64,000 nucleotides of DNA from Nemertoderma westbladi (taxonomy: Eukaryota; Xenacoelomorpha; Nemertodermatida; Nemertodermatidae): assembly GCA_032718475.1 (NCBI GenBank), contig JAUCBJ010009154.1:101047-165046 (forward strand). Direction: 5' to 3'. Position numbers and translations under genes: made by a program. Of the stretch, positions 1 through 14,324 are shown piece by piece. Each line of letters opens with the position of its first letter. Position 1 is the first letter of the stretch. Under the pieces are notes generated by a model. That model had not been told where the DNA came from and searched no databases. It saw nothing but the letters and a program-made list of their open reading frames with translations.

Positions 1-3000
1 ATATTAACTTATCCTTTCTTTGCTATAAATGAGTCCGCCATATTAACTTATCCTTTCGATCTTCCTCCTTTCGTTCTCTATAAATGAGTCCGCCATATTA
101 ACTTATCCTTTCGATCTTCCTCCTTTCGTTCTCTATAAATGAGTCCGCCATATTAACTTATCCTTTCGATCTTCCTCCTTTCGTTCTCTATAAATGAGTC
201 CGCCATATTAACTTATCCTTTCGATCTTCCTCCTTTCCTTCTCTATAAATGAGTCCGCCATATTAACTTATCCTTTCGATCTTCCTCCTTTCCTTCTCTA
301 TAAATGAGTCCGCCATATTAACTTATCCTTTCGATCTTCCTCCTTTCCTTCTCTATAAATGAGTCCGCCATATTAACTTATCCTTTCGATCTTCCTCCTT
401 TCCTTCTCTATAAATGAGTCCGCCATATTAACTTATCCTTTCTTTGCTATAAATGAGTCCGCCATATTAACTTATCCTTTCTTTGCTATAAATGAGTCCG
501 CCATATTAACTTATCCTTTCGATCTTCCTCCTTTCCTTCTCTATAAATGAGTCCGCCATATTAACTTATCCTTTCGATCTTCCTCCTTTCGTTCTCTATA
601 AATGAGTCCGCCATATTAACTTATCCTTTCGATCTTCCTCCTTTCCTTCTCTATAAATGAGTCCGCCATATTAACTTATCCTTTCTTTGCTATAAATGAG
701 TCCGCCATATTAACTTATCCTTTCTTTGCTATAAATGAGTCCGCCATATTAACTTATCCTTTCGATCTTCCTCCTTTCGTTCTCTATAAATGAGTCCGCC
801 ATATTAACTTATCCTTTCGATCTTCCTCCTTTCGTTCTCTATAAATGAGTCCGCCATATTAACTTATCCTTTCGATCTTCCTCCTTTCCTTCTCTATAAA
901 TGAGTCCGCCATATTAACTTATCCTTTCGATCTTCCTCCTTTCGTTCTCTATAAATGAGTCCGCCATATTAACTTATCCTTTCGATCTTCCTCCTTTCGT
1001 TCTCTATAAATGAGTCCGCCATATTAACTTATCCTTTCGTTCTCTATAAATGAGTCCGCCATATTAACTTATCCTTTCTTTGCTATAAATGAGTCCGACA
1101 TATTAACTTATCCTTTCGATCTTCCTCCTTTCGTTCTCTATAAATGAGTCCGCCATATTAACTTATCCTTTCGATCTTCCTCCTTTCGTTCTCTATAAAT
1201 GAGTCCGCCATATTAACTTATCCTTTCGATCTTCCTCCTTTCGTTCTCTATAAATGAGTCCGCCATATTAACTTATCCTTTCGTTCTCTATAAATGAGTC
1301 CGCCATATTAACTTATCCTTTCGATCTTCCTCCTTTCGTTCTCTATAAATGAGTCCGCCATATTAACTTATCCTTTCTTTGCTATAAATGAGTCCGCCAT
1401 ATTAACTTATCCTTTCTTTGCTATAAATGAGTCCGCCATATTAACTTATCCTTTCGATCTTCCTCCTTTCGTTCTCTATAAATGAGTCCGCCATATTAAC
1501 TTATCCTTTCTTTGCTATAAATGAGTCCGCCATATTAACTTATCCTTTCGATCTTCCTCCTTTCGTTCTCTATAAATGAGTCCGCCATATTAACTTATCC
1601 TTTCTTTGCTATAAATGAGTCCGCCATATTAACTTATCCTTTCTTTGCTATAAATGAGTCCGCCATATTAACTTATCCTTTCTTTGCTATAAATGAGTCC
1701 GTCATATTAACTTATCCTTTCGATCTTCCTCCTTTCCTTCTCTATAAATGAGTCCGCCATATTAACTTATCCTTTCTTTGCTATAAATGAGTCCGCCATA
1801 TTAACTTATCCTTTCGATCTTCCTCCTTTCGTTCTCTATAAATGAGTCCGCCATATTAACTTATCCTTTCGATCTTCCTCCTTTCGTTCTCTATAAATGA
1901 GTCCGCCATATTAACTTATCCTTTCTTTGCTATAAATGAGTCCGCCATATTAACTTATCCTTTCTTTGCTATAAATGAGTCCGCCATATTAACTTATCCT
2001 TTCGATCTTCCTCCTTTCGTTCTCTATAAATGAGTCCGCCATATTAACTTATCCTTTCTTTGCTATAAATGAGTCCGCCATATTAACTTATCCTTTCGAT
2101 CTTCCTCCTTTCGTTCTCTATAAATGAGTCCGCCATATTAACTTATCCTTTCTTTGCTATAAATGAGTCCGCCATATTAACTTATCCTTTCGATCTTCCT
2201 CCTTTCGTTCTCTATAAATGAGTCCGCCATATTAACTTATCATTTCTTTGCTATAAATGAGTCCGCCATATTAACTTATCCTTTCTTTGCTATAAATGAG
2301 TCCGCCATATTAACTTATCCTTTCGATCTTCCTCCTTTCGTTCTCTATAAATGAGTCCGCCATATTAACTTATCATTTCTTTGCTATAAATGAGTCCGCC
2401 ATATTAACTTATCCTTTCTTTGCTATAAATGAGTCCGCCATATTAACTTATCCTTTCGATCTTCCTCCTTTCGTTCTCTATAAATGAGTCCGCCATATTA
2501 ACTTATCATTTCTTTGCTATAAATGAGTCCGCCATATTAACTTATCCTTTCTTTGCTATAAATGAGTCCGCCATATTAACTTATCCTTTCTTTGCTATAA
2601 ATGAGTCCGTCATATTAACTTATCCTTTCGATCTTCCTCCTTTCCTTCTCTATAAATGAGTCCGCCATATTAACTTATCCTTTCGATCTTCCTCCTTTCG
2701 TTCTCTATAAATGAGTCCGCCATATTAACTTATCCTTTCTTTGCTATAAATGAGTCCGCCATATTAACTTATCCTTTCTTTGCTATAAATGAGTCCGCCA
2801 TATTAACTTATCCTTTCTTTGCTATAAATGAGTCCGCCATATTAACTTATCCTTTCTTTGCTATAAATGAGTCCGCCATATTAATTCCTCCTTTCGTTCT
2901 CTATAAATGAGTCCGCCATATTAACTTATCCTTTCGATCTTCCTCCTTTCCTTCTCTATAAATGAGTCCGCCATATTAACTTATCCTTTCGATCTTCCTC

Positions 3001-5789
3001 CTTTCGTTCTCTATAAATGAGTCCGCCATATTAACTTATCCTTTCGATCTTCCTCCTTTCGTTCTCTATAAATGAGTCCGCCATATTAACTTATCCTTTC
3101 GATCTTCCTCCTTTCGTTCTCTATAAATGAGTCCGCCATATTAACTTATCCTTTCGATCTTCCTCCTTTCCTTCTCTATAAATGAGTCCGCCATATTAAC
3201 TTATCCTTTCTTTGCTATAAATGAGTCCGCCATATTAACTTATCCTTTCTTTGCTATAAATGAGTCCGCCATATTAACTTATCCTTTCTTTGCTATAAAT
3301 GAGTCCGTCATATTAACTTATCCTTTCGATCTTCCTCCTTTCCTTCTCTATAAATGAGTCCGCCATATTAACTTATCCTTTCTTTGCTATAAATGAGTCC
3401 GTCATATTAACTTATCCTTTCGATCTTCCTCCTTTCCTTCTCTATAAATGAGTCCGCCATATTAACTTATCCTTTCGATCTTCCTCCTTTCGTTCTCTAT
3501 AAATGAGTCCGCCATATTAACTTATCCTTTCGATCTTCCTCCTTTCGTTCTCTATAAATGAGTCCGCCATATTAACTTATCCTTTCGTTCTCTATAAATG
3601 AGTCCGCCATATTAACTTATCCTTTCGTTCTCTATAAATGAGTCCGCCATATTAACTTATCCTTTCGATCTTCCTCCTTTCCTTCTCTATAAATGAGTCC
3701 GCCATATTAACTTATCCTTTCGATCTTCCTCCTTTCGTTCTCTATAAATGAGTCCGCCATATTAACTTATCCTTTCGATCTTCCTCCTTTCGTTCTCTAT
3801 AAATGAGTCCGCCATATTAACTTATCCTTTCGATCTTCCTCCTTTCCTTCTCTATAAATGAGTCCGCCATATTAACTTATCCTTTCGTTCTCTATAAATG
3901 AGTCCGCCATATTAACTTATCCTTTCGATCTTCCTCCTTTCGTTCTCTATAAATGAGTCCGCCATATTAACTTATCCTTTCTTTGCTATAAATGAGTCCG
4001 CCATATTAACTTATCCTTTCTTTGCTATAAATGAGTCCGCCATATTAACTTATCCTTTCGTTCTCTATAAATGAGTCCGCCATATTAACTTATCCTTTCT
4101 TTGCTATAAATGAGTCCGCCATATTAACTTATCCTTTCGATCTTCCTCCTTTCCTTCTCTATAAATGAGTCCGCCATATTAACTTATCCTTTCTTTGCTA
4201 TAAATGAGTCCGCCATATTAACTTATCCTTTCTTTGCTATAAATGAGTCCGCCATATTAACTTATCCTTTCTTTGCTATAAATGAGTCCGTCATATTAAC
4301 TTATCCTTTCGATCTTCCTCCTTTCCTTCTCTATAAATGAGTCCGCCATATTAACTTATCCTTTCTTTGCTATAAATGAGTCCGCCATATTAACTTATCC
4401 TTTCGATCTTCCTCCTTTCCTTCTCTATAAATGAGTCCGCCATATTAACTTATCCTTTCTTTGCTATAAATGAGTCCGCCATATTAACTTATCCTTTCTT
4501 TGCTATAAATGAGTCCGCCATATTAACTTATCCTTTCGATCTTCCTCCTTTCGTTCTCTATAAATGAGTCCGCCATATTAACTTATCCTTTCGATCTTCC
4601 TCCTTTCGTTCTCTATAAATGAGTCCGCCATATTAACTTATCCTTTCGATCTTCCTCCTTTCGTTCTCTATAAATGAGTCCGCCATATTAACTTATCCTT
4701 TCTTTGCTATAAATGAGTCCGCCATATTAACTTATCCTTTCTTTGCTATAAATGAGTCCGCCATATTAACTTATCCTTTCTTTGCTATAAATGAGTCCGT
4801 CATATTAACTTATCCTTTCGATCTTCCTCCTTTCCTTCTCTATAAATGAGTCCGCCATATTAACTTATCCTTTCTTTGCTATAAATGAGTCCGCCATATT
4901 AACTTATCCTTTCGATCTTCCTCCTTTCCTTCTCTATAAATGAGTCCGCCATATTAACTTATCCTTTCTTTACTATAAATGAGTCCGCCATATTAACTTA
5001 TCCTTTCTTTGCTATAAATGAGTCCGCCATATTAACTTATCCTTTCTTTGCTATAAATGAGTCCGTCATATTAACTTATCCTTTCGATCTTCCTCCTTTC
5101 CTTCTCTATAAATGAGTCCGCCATATTAACTTATCCTTTCTTTGCTATAAATGAGTCCGCCATATTAACTTATCCTTTCGATCTTCCTCCTTTCCTTCTC
5201 TATAAATGAGTCCGCCATATTAACTTATCCTTTCTTTGCTATAAATGAGTCCGCCATATTAACTTATCCTTTCTTTGCTATAAATGAGTCCGCCATATTA
5301 ACTTATCCTTTCGATCTTCCTCCTTTCGTTCTCTATAAATGAGTCCGCCATATTAACTTATCCTTTCGATCTTCCTCCTTTCGTTCTCTATAAATGAGTC
5401 CGCCATATTAACTTATCCTTTCGATCTTCCTCCTTTCGTTCTCTATAAATGAGTCCGCCATATTAACTTATCCTTTCGATCTTCCTCCTTTCGTTCTCTA
5501 TAAATGAGTCCGCCATATTAACTTATACTTTCGATCTTCCTCCTTTCCTTCTCTATAAATGAGTCCGCCATATTAACTTATCCTTTCGATCTTCCTCCTT
5601 TCGTTCTCTATAAATGAGTCCGCCATATTAACTTATCCTTTCGATCTTCCTCCTTTCGTTCTCTATAAATGAGTCCGCCATATTAACTTATCCTTTCGAT
5701 CTTCCTCCTTTCGTTCTCTATAAATGAGTCCGCCATATTAACTTATCCTTTCGATCTTCCTCCTTTCGTTCTCTATAAATGAGTCCGCC
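1..5789 (+). repeat. Satellite sub-region with mixed L and S monomers and CCGTC-marked S units
   Basis: L and S monomers alternate irregularly here. S units ending CCGTC (for example near 1,701, 2,608, 3,306, 4,289, 4,798 and 5,064) are nearly always followed by an L monomer of the CCTTCTC type, so this pair has been copied many times as a block. S units with ATCATTTC occur near 2,240, 2,373 and 2,507 in a repeated S-S-L context. No gene or other element is visible. Confidence 0.85.
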
Positions 5790-7293
5790 ATATTAACTTC
5801 CTCCTTTCGTTCTATAAATGAGTCCGCCATATTAACTTATCCTTTCTTTGCTATAAATGAGTCCGCCATATTAACTTATCCTTTCGATCTTCCTCCTTTC
5901 GTTCTCTATAAATGAGTCCGCCATATTAACTTATCCTTTCGATCTTCCTCCTTTCGTTCTCTATAAATGAGTCCGCCATATTAACTTCCTCCTTTCGTTC
6001 TATAAATGAGTCCGCCATATTAACTTATCCTTTCTTTGCTATAAATGAGTCCGCCATATTAACTTATCCTTTCGATCTTCCTCCTTTCCTTCTCTATAAA
6101 TGAGTCCGCCATATTAACTTATCCTTTCTTTGCTATAAATGAGTCCGCCATATTAACTTATCCTTTCTTTGCTATAAATGAGTCCGCCATATTAACTTAT
6201 ACTTTCGATCTTCCTCCTTTCGTTCTCTATAAATGAGTCCGCCATATTAACTTATCCTTTCGATCTTCCTCCTTTCGTTCTCTATAAATGAGTCCGCCAT
6301 ATTAACTTATCCTTTCTTTGCTATAAATGAGTCCGCCATATTAACTTATACTTTCGATCTTCCTCCTTTCGTTCTCTATAAATGAGTCCGCCATATTAAC
6401 TTATCCTTTCGATCTTCCTCCTTTCGTTCTCTATAAATGAGTCCGCCATATTAACTTATCCTTTCTTTGCTATAAATGAGTCCGCCATATTAACTTATCC
6501 TTTCGATCTTCCTCCTTTCGTTCTCTATAAATGAGTCCGCCATATTAACTTCCTCCTTTCGTTCTATAAATGAGTCCGCCATATTAACTTATCCTTTCTT
6601 TGCTATAAATGAGTCCGCCATATTAACTTATCCTTTCGATCTTCCTCCTTTCGTTCTCTATAAATGAGTCCGCCATATTAACTTATCCTTTCGATCTTCC
6701 TCCTTTCGTTCTCTATAAATGAGTCCGCCATATTAACTTCCTCCTTTCGTTCTATAAATGAGTCCGCCATATTAACTTATCCTTTCTTTGCTATAAATGA
6801 GTCCGCCATATTAACTTATCCTTTCGATCTTCCTCCTTTCCTTCTCTATAAATGAGTCCGCCATATTAACTTATCCTTTCTTTGCTATAAATGAGTCCGC
6901 CATATTAACTTATCCTTTCTTTGCTATAAATGAGTCCGCCATATTAACTTATACTTTCGATCTTCCTCCTTTCGTTCTCTATAAATGAGTCCGCCATATT
7001 AACTTATCCTTTCGATCTTCCTCCTTTCGTTCTCTATAAATGAGTCCGCCATATTAACTTATCCTTTCTTTGCTATAAATGAGTCCGCCATATTAACTTA
7101 TACTTTCGATCTTCCTCCTTTCGTTCTCTATAAATGAGTCCGCCATATTAACTTATCCTTTCGATCTTCCTCCTTTCGTTCTCTATAAATGAGTCCGCCA
7201 TATTAACTTATCCTTTCTTTGCTATAAATGAGTCCGCCATATTAACTTATACTTTCGATCTTCCTCCTTTCGTTCTCTATAAATGAGTCCGCC
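5790..7293 (+). repeat. Two tandem copies of a 752-bp, 16-monomer higher-order repeat
   Basis: Copy 1 is 5,790-6,541 and copy 2 is 6,542-7,293. The monomer order is E S L L E S L S S L L S L L S L, which sums to 752 bp (eight 39-mers and eight 55-mers). The diagnostic E monomer (AACTTCCTCC junction, CGTTCTATAA) starts at 5,790, 5,978, 6,542 and 6,730, exactly 752 bp apart pairwise. The last L differs by the ATACTTTC marker. E is an L lacking about 16 bp. Confidence 0.88.
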
Positions 7294-10200
7294 ATATTAA
7301 CTTATCCTTTCGATCTTCCTCCTTTCGTTCTCTATAAATGAGTCCGCCATATTAACTTATCCTTTCTTTGCTATAAATGAGTCCGCCATATTAACTTATC
7401 CTTTCGATCTTCCTCCTTTCGTTCTCTATAAATGAGTCCGCCATATTAACTTATCCTTTCTTTGCTATAAATGAGTCCGCCATATTAACTTATACTTTCG
7501 ATCTTCCTCCTTTCGTTCTCTATAAATGAGTCCGCCATATTAACTTATCCTTTCGATCTTCCTCCTTTCGTTCTCTATAAATGAGTCCGCCATATTAACT
7601 TATCCTTTCGATCTTCCTCCTTTCGTTCTCTATAAATGAGTCCGCCATATTAACTTATACTTTCGATCTTCCTCCTTTCGTTCTCTATAAATGAGTCCGC
7701 CATATTAACTTATACTTTCGATCTTCCTCCTTTCGTTCTCTATAAATGAGTCCGCCATATTAACTTATCCTTTCTTTGCTATAAATGAGTCCGCCATATT
7801 AACTTATACTTTCGATCTTCCTCCTTTCGTTCTCTATAAATGAGTCCGCCATATTAACTTATCCTTTCTTTGCTATAAATGAGTCCGCCATATTAACTTA
7901 TACTTTCGATCTTCCTCCTTTCGTTCTCTATAAATGAGTCCGCCATATTAACTTATCCTTTCTTTGCTATAAATGAGTCCGCCATATTAACTTATCCTTT
8001 CGATCTTCCTCCTTTCGTTCTCTATAAATGAGTCCGCCATATTAACTTATCCTTTCTTTGCTATAAATGAGTCCGCCATATTAACTTATCCTTTCGATCT
8101 TCCTCCTTTCGTTCTCTATAAATGAGTCCGCCATATTAACTTATCCTTTCTTTGCTATAAATGAGTCCGCCATATTAACTTATCCTTTCTTTGCTATAAA
8201 TGAGTCCGCCATATTAACTTATCCTTTCGATCTTCCTCCTTTCGTTCTCTATAAATGAGTCCGCCATATTAACTTATCCTTTCGATCTTCCTCCTTTCGT
8301 TCTCTATAAATGAGTCCGCCATATTAACTTATCCTTTCTTTGCTATAAATGAGTCCGCCATATTAACTTATCCTTTCGATCTTCCTCCTTTCGTTCTCTA
8401 TAAATGAGTCCGCCATATTAACTTATCCTTTCTTTGCTATAAATGAGTCCGCCATATTAACTTATACTTTCGATCTTCCTCCTTTCGTTCTCTATAAATG
8501 AGTCCGCCATATTAACTTATCCTTTCGATCTTCCTCCTTTCGTTCTCTATAAATGAGTCCGCCATATTAACTTATCCTTTCTTTGCTATAAATGAGTCCG
8601 CCATATTAACTTATACTTTCGATCTTCCTCCTTTCGTTCTCTATAAATGAGTCCGCCATATTAACTTATCCTTTCGATCTTCCTCCTTTCGTTCTCTATA
8701 AATGAGTCCGCCATATTAACTTATCCTTTCGATCTTCCTCCTTTCGTTCTCTATAAATGAGTCCGCCATATTAACTTATCCTTTCGATCTTCCTCCTTTC
8801 GTTCTCTATAAATGAGTCCGCCATATTAACTTATCCTTTCGATCTTCCTCCTTTCCTTCTCTATAAATGAGTCCGCCATATTAACTTATCATTTCTTTGC
8901 TATAAATGAGTCCGCCATATTAACTTATCATTTCTTTGCTATAAATGAGTCCGCCATATTAACTTATCCTTTCTTTGCTATAAATGAGTCCGCCATATTA
9001 ACTTATCCTTTCCTTCTCTATAAATGAGTCCGCCATATTAACTTATCCTTTCGATCTTCCTCCTTTCCTTCTCTATAAATGAGTCCGCCATATTAACTTA
9101 TCCTTTCGTTCTCTATAAATGAGTCCGCCATATTAACTTATCCTTTCTTTGCTATAAATGAGTCCGCCATATTAACTTATCCTTTCGTTCTCTATAAATG
9201 AGTCCGCCATATTAACTTATCCTTTCTTTGCTATAAATGAGTCCGCCATATTAACTTATCCTTTCGTTCTCTATAAATGAGTCCGCCATATTAACTTATC
9301 CTTTCTTTGATATAAATGAGTCCGCCATATTAACTTATCCTTTCGATCTTCCTCCTTTCGTTCTCTATAAATGAGTCCGCCATATTAACTTATCCTTTCG
9401 ATCTTCCTCCTTTCGTTCTCTATAAATGAGTCCGCCATATTAACTTATCCTTTCTTTGCTATAAATGAGTCCGCCATATTAACTTATCCTTTCGATCTTC
9501 CTCCTTTCGTTCTCTATAAATGAGTCCGCCATATTAACTTATCCTTTCTTTACTATAAATGAGTCCGCCATATTAACTTATCCTTTCGATCTTCCTCCTT
9601 TCGTTCTCTATAAATGAGTCCGCCATATTAACTTATCCTTTCGATCTTCCTCCTTTCGTTCTCTATAAATGAGTCCGCCATATTAACTTATCCTTTCGAT
9701 CTTCCTCCTTTCGTTCTCTATAAATGAGTCCGCCATATTAACTTATCCTTTCGATCTTCCTCCTTTCCTTCTCTATAAATGAGTCCGCCATATTAACTTA
9801 TCATTTCTTTGCTATAAGTGAGTCCGCCATATTAACTTATCATTTCTTTGCTATAAATGAGTCCGCCATATTAACTTATCCTTTCTTTGCTATAAATGAG
9901 TCCGCCATATTAACTTATCCTTTCCTTCTCTATAAATGAGTCCGCCATATTAACTTATCCTTTCCTTCTCTATAAATGAGTCCGCCATATTAACTTATCC
10001 TTTCTTTGCTATAAATGAGTCCGCCATATTAACTTATCCTTTCCTTCTCTATAAATGAGTCCGCCATATTAACTTATCCTTTCCTTCTCTATAAATGAGT
10101 CCGCCATATTAACTTATCCTTTCGATCTTCCTCCTTTCCTTCTCTATAAATGAGTCCGCCATATTAACTTATCCTTTCGATCTTCCTCCTTTCGTTCTCT

Positions 10201-11750
10201 ATAAATGAGTCCGCCATATTAACTTATCCTTTCGTTCTCTATAAATGAGTCCGCCATATTAACTTATCCTTTCTTTGCTATAAATGAGTCCGCCATATTA
10301 ACTTATCCTTTCGTTCTCTATAAATGAGTCCGCCATATTAACTTATCCTTTCTTTGCTATAAATGAGTCCGCCATATTAACTTATCCTTTCGTTCTCTAT
10401 AAATGAGTCCGCCATATTAACTTATCCTTTCTTTGATATAAATGAGTCCGCCATATTAACTTATCCTTTCGATCTTCCTCCTTTCGTTCTCTATAAATGA
10501 GTCCGCCATATTAACTTATCCTTTCGATCTTCCTCCTTTCGTTCTCTATAAATGAGTCCGCCATATTAACTTATCCTTTCGATCTTCCTCCTTTCGTTCT
10601 CTATAAATGAGTCCGCCATATTAACTTATCCTTTCTTTGCTATAAATGAGTCCGCCATATTAACTTATCCTTTCGATCTTCCTCCTTTCGTTCTCTATAA
10701 ATGAGTCCGCCATATTAACTTATCCTTTCTTTGCTATAAATGAGTCCGCCATATTAACTTATCCTTTCGATCTTCCTCCTTTCGTTCTCTATAAATGAGT
10801 CCGCCATATTAACTTATACTTTCTTTGCTATAAATGAGTCCGCCATATTAACTTATCCTTTCGATCTTCCTCCTTTCGTTCTCTATAAATGAGTCCGCCA
10901 TATTAACTTATCCTTTCTTTGCTATAAATGAGTCCGCCATATTAACTTATCCTTTCGATCTTCCTCCTTTCGTTCTCTATAAATGAGTCCGCCATATTAA
11001 CTTATACTTTCTTTGCTATAAATGAGTCCGCCATATTAACTTATCCTTTCGATCTTCCTCCTTTCGTTCTCTATAAATGAGTCTGCCATATTAACTTATC
11101 CTTTCTTTGCTATAAATGAGTCCGCCATATTAACTTATCCTTTCGATCTTCCTCCTTTCGTTCTCTATAAATGAGTCCGCCATATTAACTTATCCTTTCG
11201 ATCTTCCTCCTTTCGTTCTCTATAAATGAGTCCGCCATATTAACTTATCCTTTCTTTGCTATAAATGAGTCCGCCATATTAACTTATCCTTTCGATCTTC
11301 CTCCTTTCGTTCTCTATAAATGAGTCCGCCATATTAACTTATCCTTTCTTTGCTATAAATGAGTCCGCCATATTAACTTATCCTTTCGATCTTCCTCCTT
11401 TCGTTCTCTATAAATGAGTCCGCCATATTAACTTATCCTTTCTTTGCTATAAATGAGTCCGCCATATTAACTTATCCTTTCGATCTTCCTCCTTTCGTTC
11501 TCTATAAATGAGTCCGCCATATTAACTTATCCTTTCTTTGCTATAAATGAGTCCGCCATATTAACTTATCCTTTCGATCTTCCTCCTTTCGTTCTCTATA
11601 AATGAGTCCGCCATATTAACTTATCCTTTCTTTGCTATAAATGAGTCCGCCATATTAACTTATCCTTTCTTTGCTATAAATGAGTCCGCCATATTAACTT
11701 ATCCTTTCGTTCTCTATAAATGAGTCCGCCATATTAACTTATCCTTTCTT
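7294..11750 (+). repeat. Satellite sub-region with ATACTTTC, ATCATTTC and TTTGATA markers; local 1,127-bp duplication
   Basis: Ordinary L/S/M mixture. A rare S variant reading TTTGATA occurs at 9,287-9,325 and 10,414-10,452. Both are preceded by M S M S M and followed by L L, so a block was duplicated with an offset of 1,127 bp. A CTATAAGTGAG substitution near 9,815 and a GTCTGCC substitution near 11,082 are private changes. Nothing gene-like is seen. Confidence 0.75.
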
Positions 11751-11869
11751 TGCTATAAATGAGTCCGCCATATTAACTTATACTTTCGATCTTCCTCCTT
11801 TCGTTCTCTATAAATGAGTCCGCCATATTAACTTATCCTTTCTTTGCTATAAATGAGTCCGCCATATTA

Positions 11870-13560
11870 ACTTATCCTTTCTTTGCTATAAATGAGTCCG
11901 CCATATTAACTTATCCTTTCTTTGCTATAAATGAGTCCGCCATATTAACTTATCCTTTCGATCTTCCTCCTTTCGTTCTCTATAAATGAGTCCGGCATAT
12001 TAACTTATCCTTTCTTTGCTATAAATGAGTCCGCCATATTAACTTATACTTTCGATCTTCCTCCTTTCGTTCTCTATAAATGAGTCCGCCATATTAACTT
12101 ATCCTTTCGATCTTCCTCCTTTCCTTCTCTATAAATGAGTCCGCCATATTAACTTATCCTTTCGTTCTCTATAAATGAGTCCGCCATATTAACTTATCCT
12201 TTCGATCTTCCTCCTTTCGTTCTCTATAAATGAGTCCGCCATATTAACTTATCCTTTCGATCTTCCTCCTTTCCTTCTCTATAAATGAGTCCGCCATATT
12301 AACTTATCCTTTCGTTCTCTATAAATGAGTCCGCCATATTAACTTATCCTTTCGATCTTCCTCCTTTCGTTCTCTATAAATGAGTCCGCCATATTAACTT
12401 ATCCTTTCGATCTTCCTCCTTTCGTTCTCTATAAATGAGTCCGCCATATTAACTTATCCTTTCGATCTTCCTCCTTTCGTTCTCTATAAATGAGTCCGCC
12501 ATATTAACTTATCCTTTCGATCTTCCTCCTTTCCTTCTCTATAAATGAGTCCGCCATATTAACTTATCCTTTCGATCTTCCTCCTTTCGTTCTCTATAAA
12601 TGAGTCCGCCATATTAACTTATCCTTTCTTTGCTATAAATGAGTCCGCCATATTAACTTATCCTTTCGATCTTCCTCCTTTCGTTCTCTATAAATGAGTC
12701 CGCCATATTAACTTATCCTTTCGATCTTCCTCCTTTCGTTCTCTATAAATGAGTCCGCCATATTAACTTATCCTTTCGATCTTCCTCCTTTCCTTCTCTA
12801 TAAATGAGTCCGCCATATTAACTTATCCTTTCTTTGCTATAAATGAGTCCGCCATATTAACTTATCCTTTCTTTGCTATAAATGAGTCCGCCATATTAAC
12901 TTATCCTTTCGATCTTCCTCCTTTCGTTCTCTATAAATGAGTCCGGCATATTAACTTATCCTTTCTTTGCTATAAATGAGTCCGCCATATTAACTTATAC
13001 TTTCGATCTTCCTCCTTTCGTTCTCTATAAATGAGTCCGCCATATTAACTTATCCTTTCGATCTTCCTCCTTTCCTTCTCTATAAATGAGTCCGCCATAT
13101 TAACTTATCCTTTCGTTCTCTATAAATGAGTCCGCCATATTAACTTATCCTTTCGATCTTCCTCCTTTCGTTCTCTATAAATGAGTCCGCCATATTAACT
13201 TATCCTTTCGATCTTCCTCCTTTCCTTCTCTATAAATGAGTCCGCCATATTAACTTATCCTTTCGTTCTCTATAAATGAGTCCGCCATATTAACTTATCC
13301 TTTCGATCTTCCTCCTTTCGTTCTCTATAAATGAGTCCGCCATATTAACTTATCCTTTCGATCTTCCTCCTTTCGTTCTCTATAAATGAGTCCGCCATAT
13401 TAACTTATCCTTTCGATCTTCCTCCTTTCGTTCTCTATAAATGAGTCCGCCATATTAACTTATCCTTTCGATCTTCCTCCTTTCCTTCTCTATAAATGAG
13501 TCCGCCATATTAACTTATCCTTTCGATCTTCCTCCTTTCGTTCTCTATAAATGAGTCCGC
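11870..13560 (+). repeat. Two copies of a 951-bp satellite higher-order block
   Basis: L monomers ending CCGGC at 11,992 and 12,943 are followed by the same monomer order: S, L(ATACTTTC), L(CCTTCTC), M, L, L(CCTTCTC), M, L, L, L, L(CCTTCTC), L. Summing monomer lengths between the two CCGGC markers gives 951 bp, matching the coordinate difference. Confidence 0.85.
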
Positions 13561-14324
13561 CATATTAACTTATCCTTTCGATCTTCCTCCTTTCGTTCTC
13601 TATAAATGAGTCCGCCATATTAACTTATACTTTCGATCTTCCTCCTTTCGTTCTCTATAAATGAGTCCGCCATATTAACTTATCCTTTCGATCTTCCTCC
13701 TTTCGTTCTCTATAAATGAGTCCGCCATATTAACTTATCCTTTCGATCTTCCTCCTTTCGTTCTCTATAAATGAGTCCGCCATATTAACTTATCCTTTCG
13801 ATCTTCCTCCTTTCCTTCTCTATAAATGAGTCCGCCATATTAACTTATCCTTTCGATCTTCCTCCTTTCCTTCTCTATAAATGAGTCCGCCATATTAACT
13901 TATCCTTTCGTTCTCTATAAATGAGTCCGCCATATTAACTTATCCTTTCGATCTTCCTCCTTTCCTTCTCTATAAATGAGTCCGCCATATTAACTTATCC
14001 TTTCGATCTTCCTCCTTTCGTTCTCTATAAATGAGTCCGCCATATTAACTTATCCTTTCTTTGCTATAAATGAGTCCGCCATATTAACTTATCCTTTCGA
14101 TCTTCCTCCTTTCGTTCTCTATAAATGAGTCCGCCATATTAACTTATCCTTTCGATCTTCCTCCTTTCGTTCTCTATAAATGAGTCCGCCATATTAACTT
14201 ATCCTTTCCTTCTCTATAAATGAGTCCGCCGTATTAACTTATCCTTTCTTTGCTATAAATGAGTCCGCCATATTAACTTATCCTTTCTTTGCTATAAATG
14301 AGTCCGCCATATTAACTTATCCTT

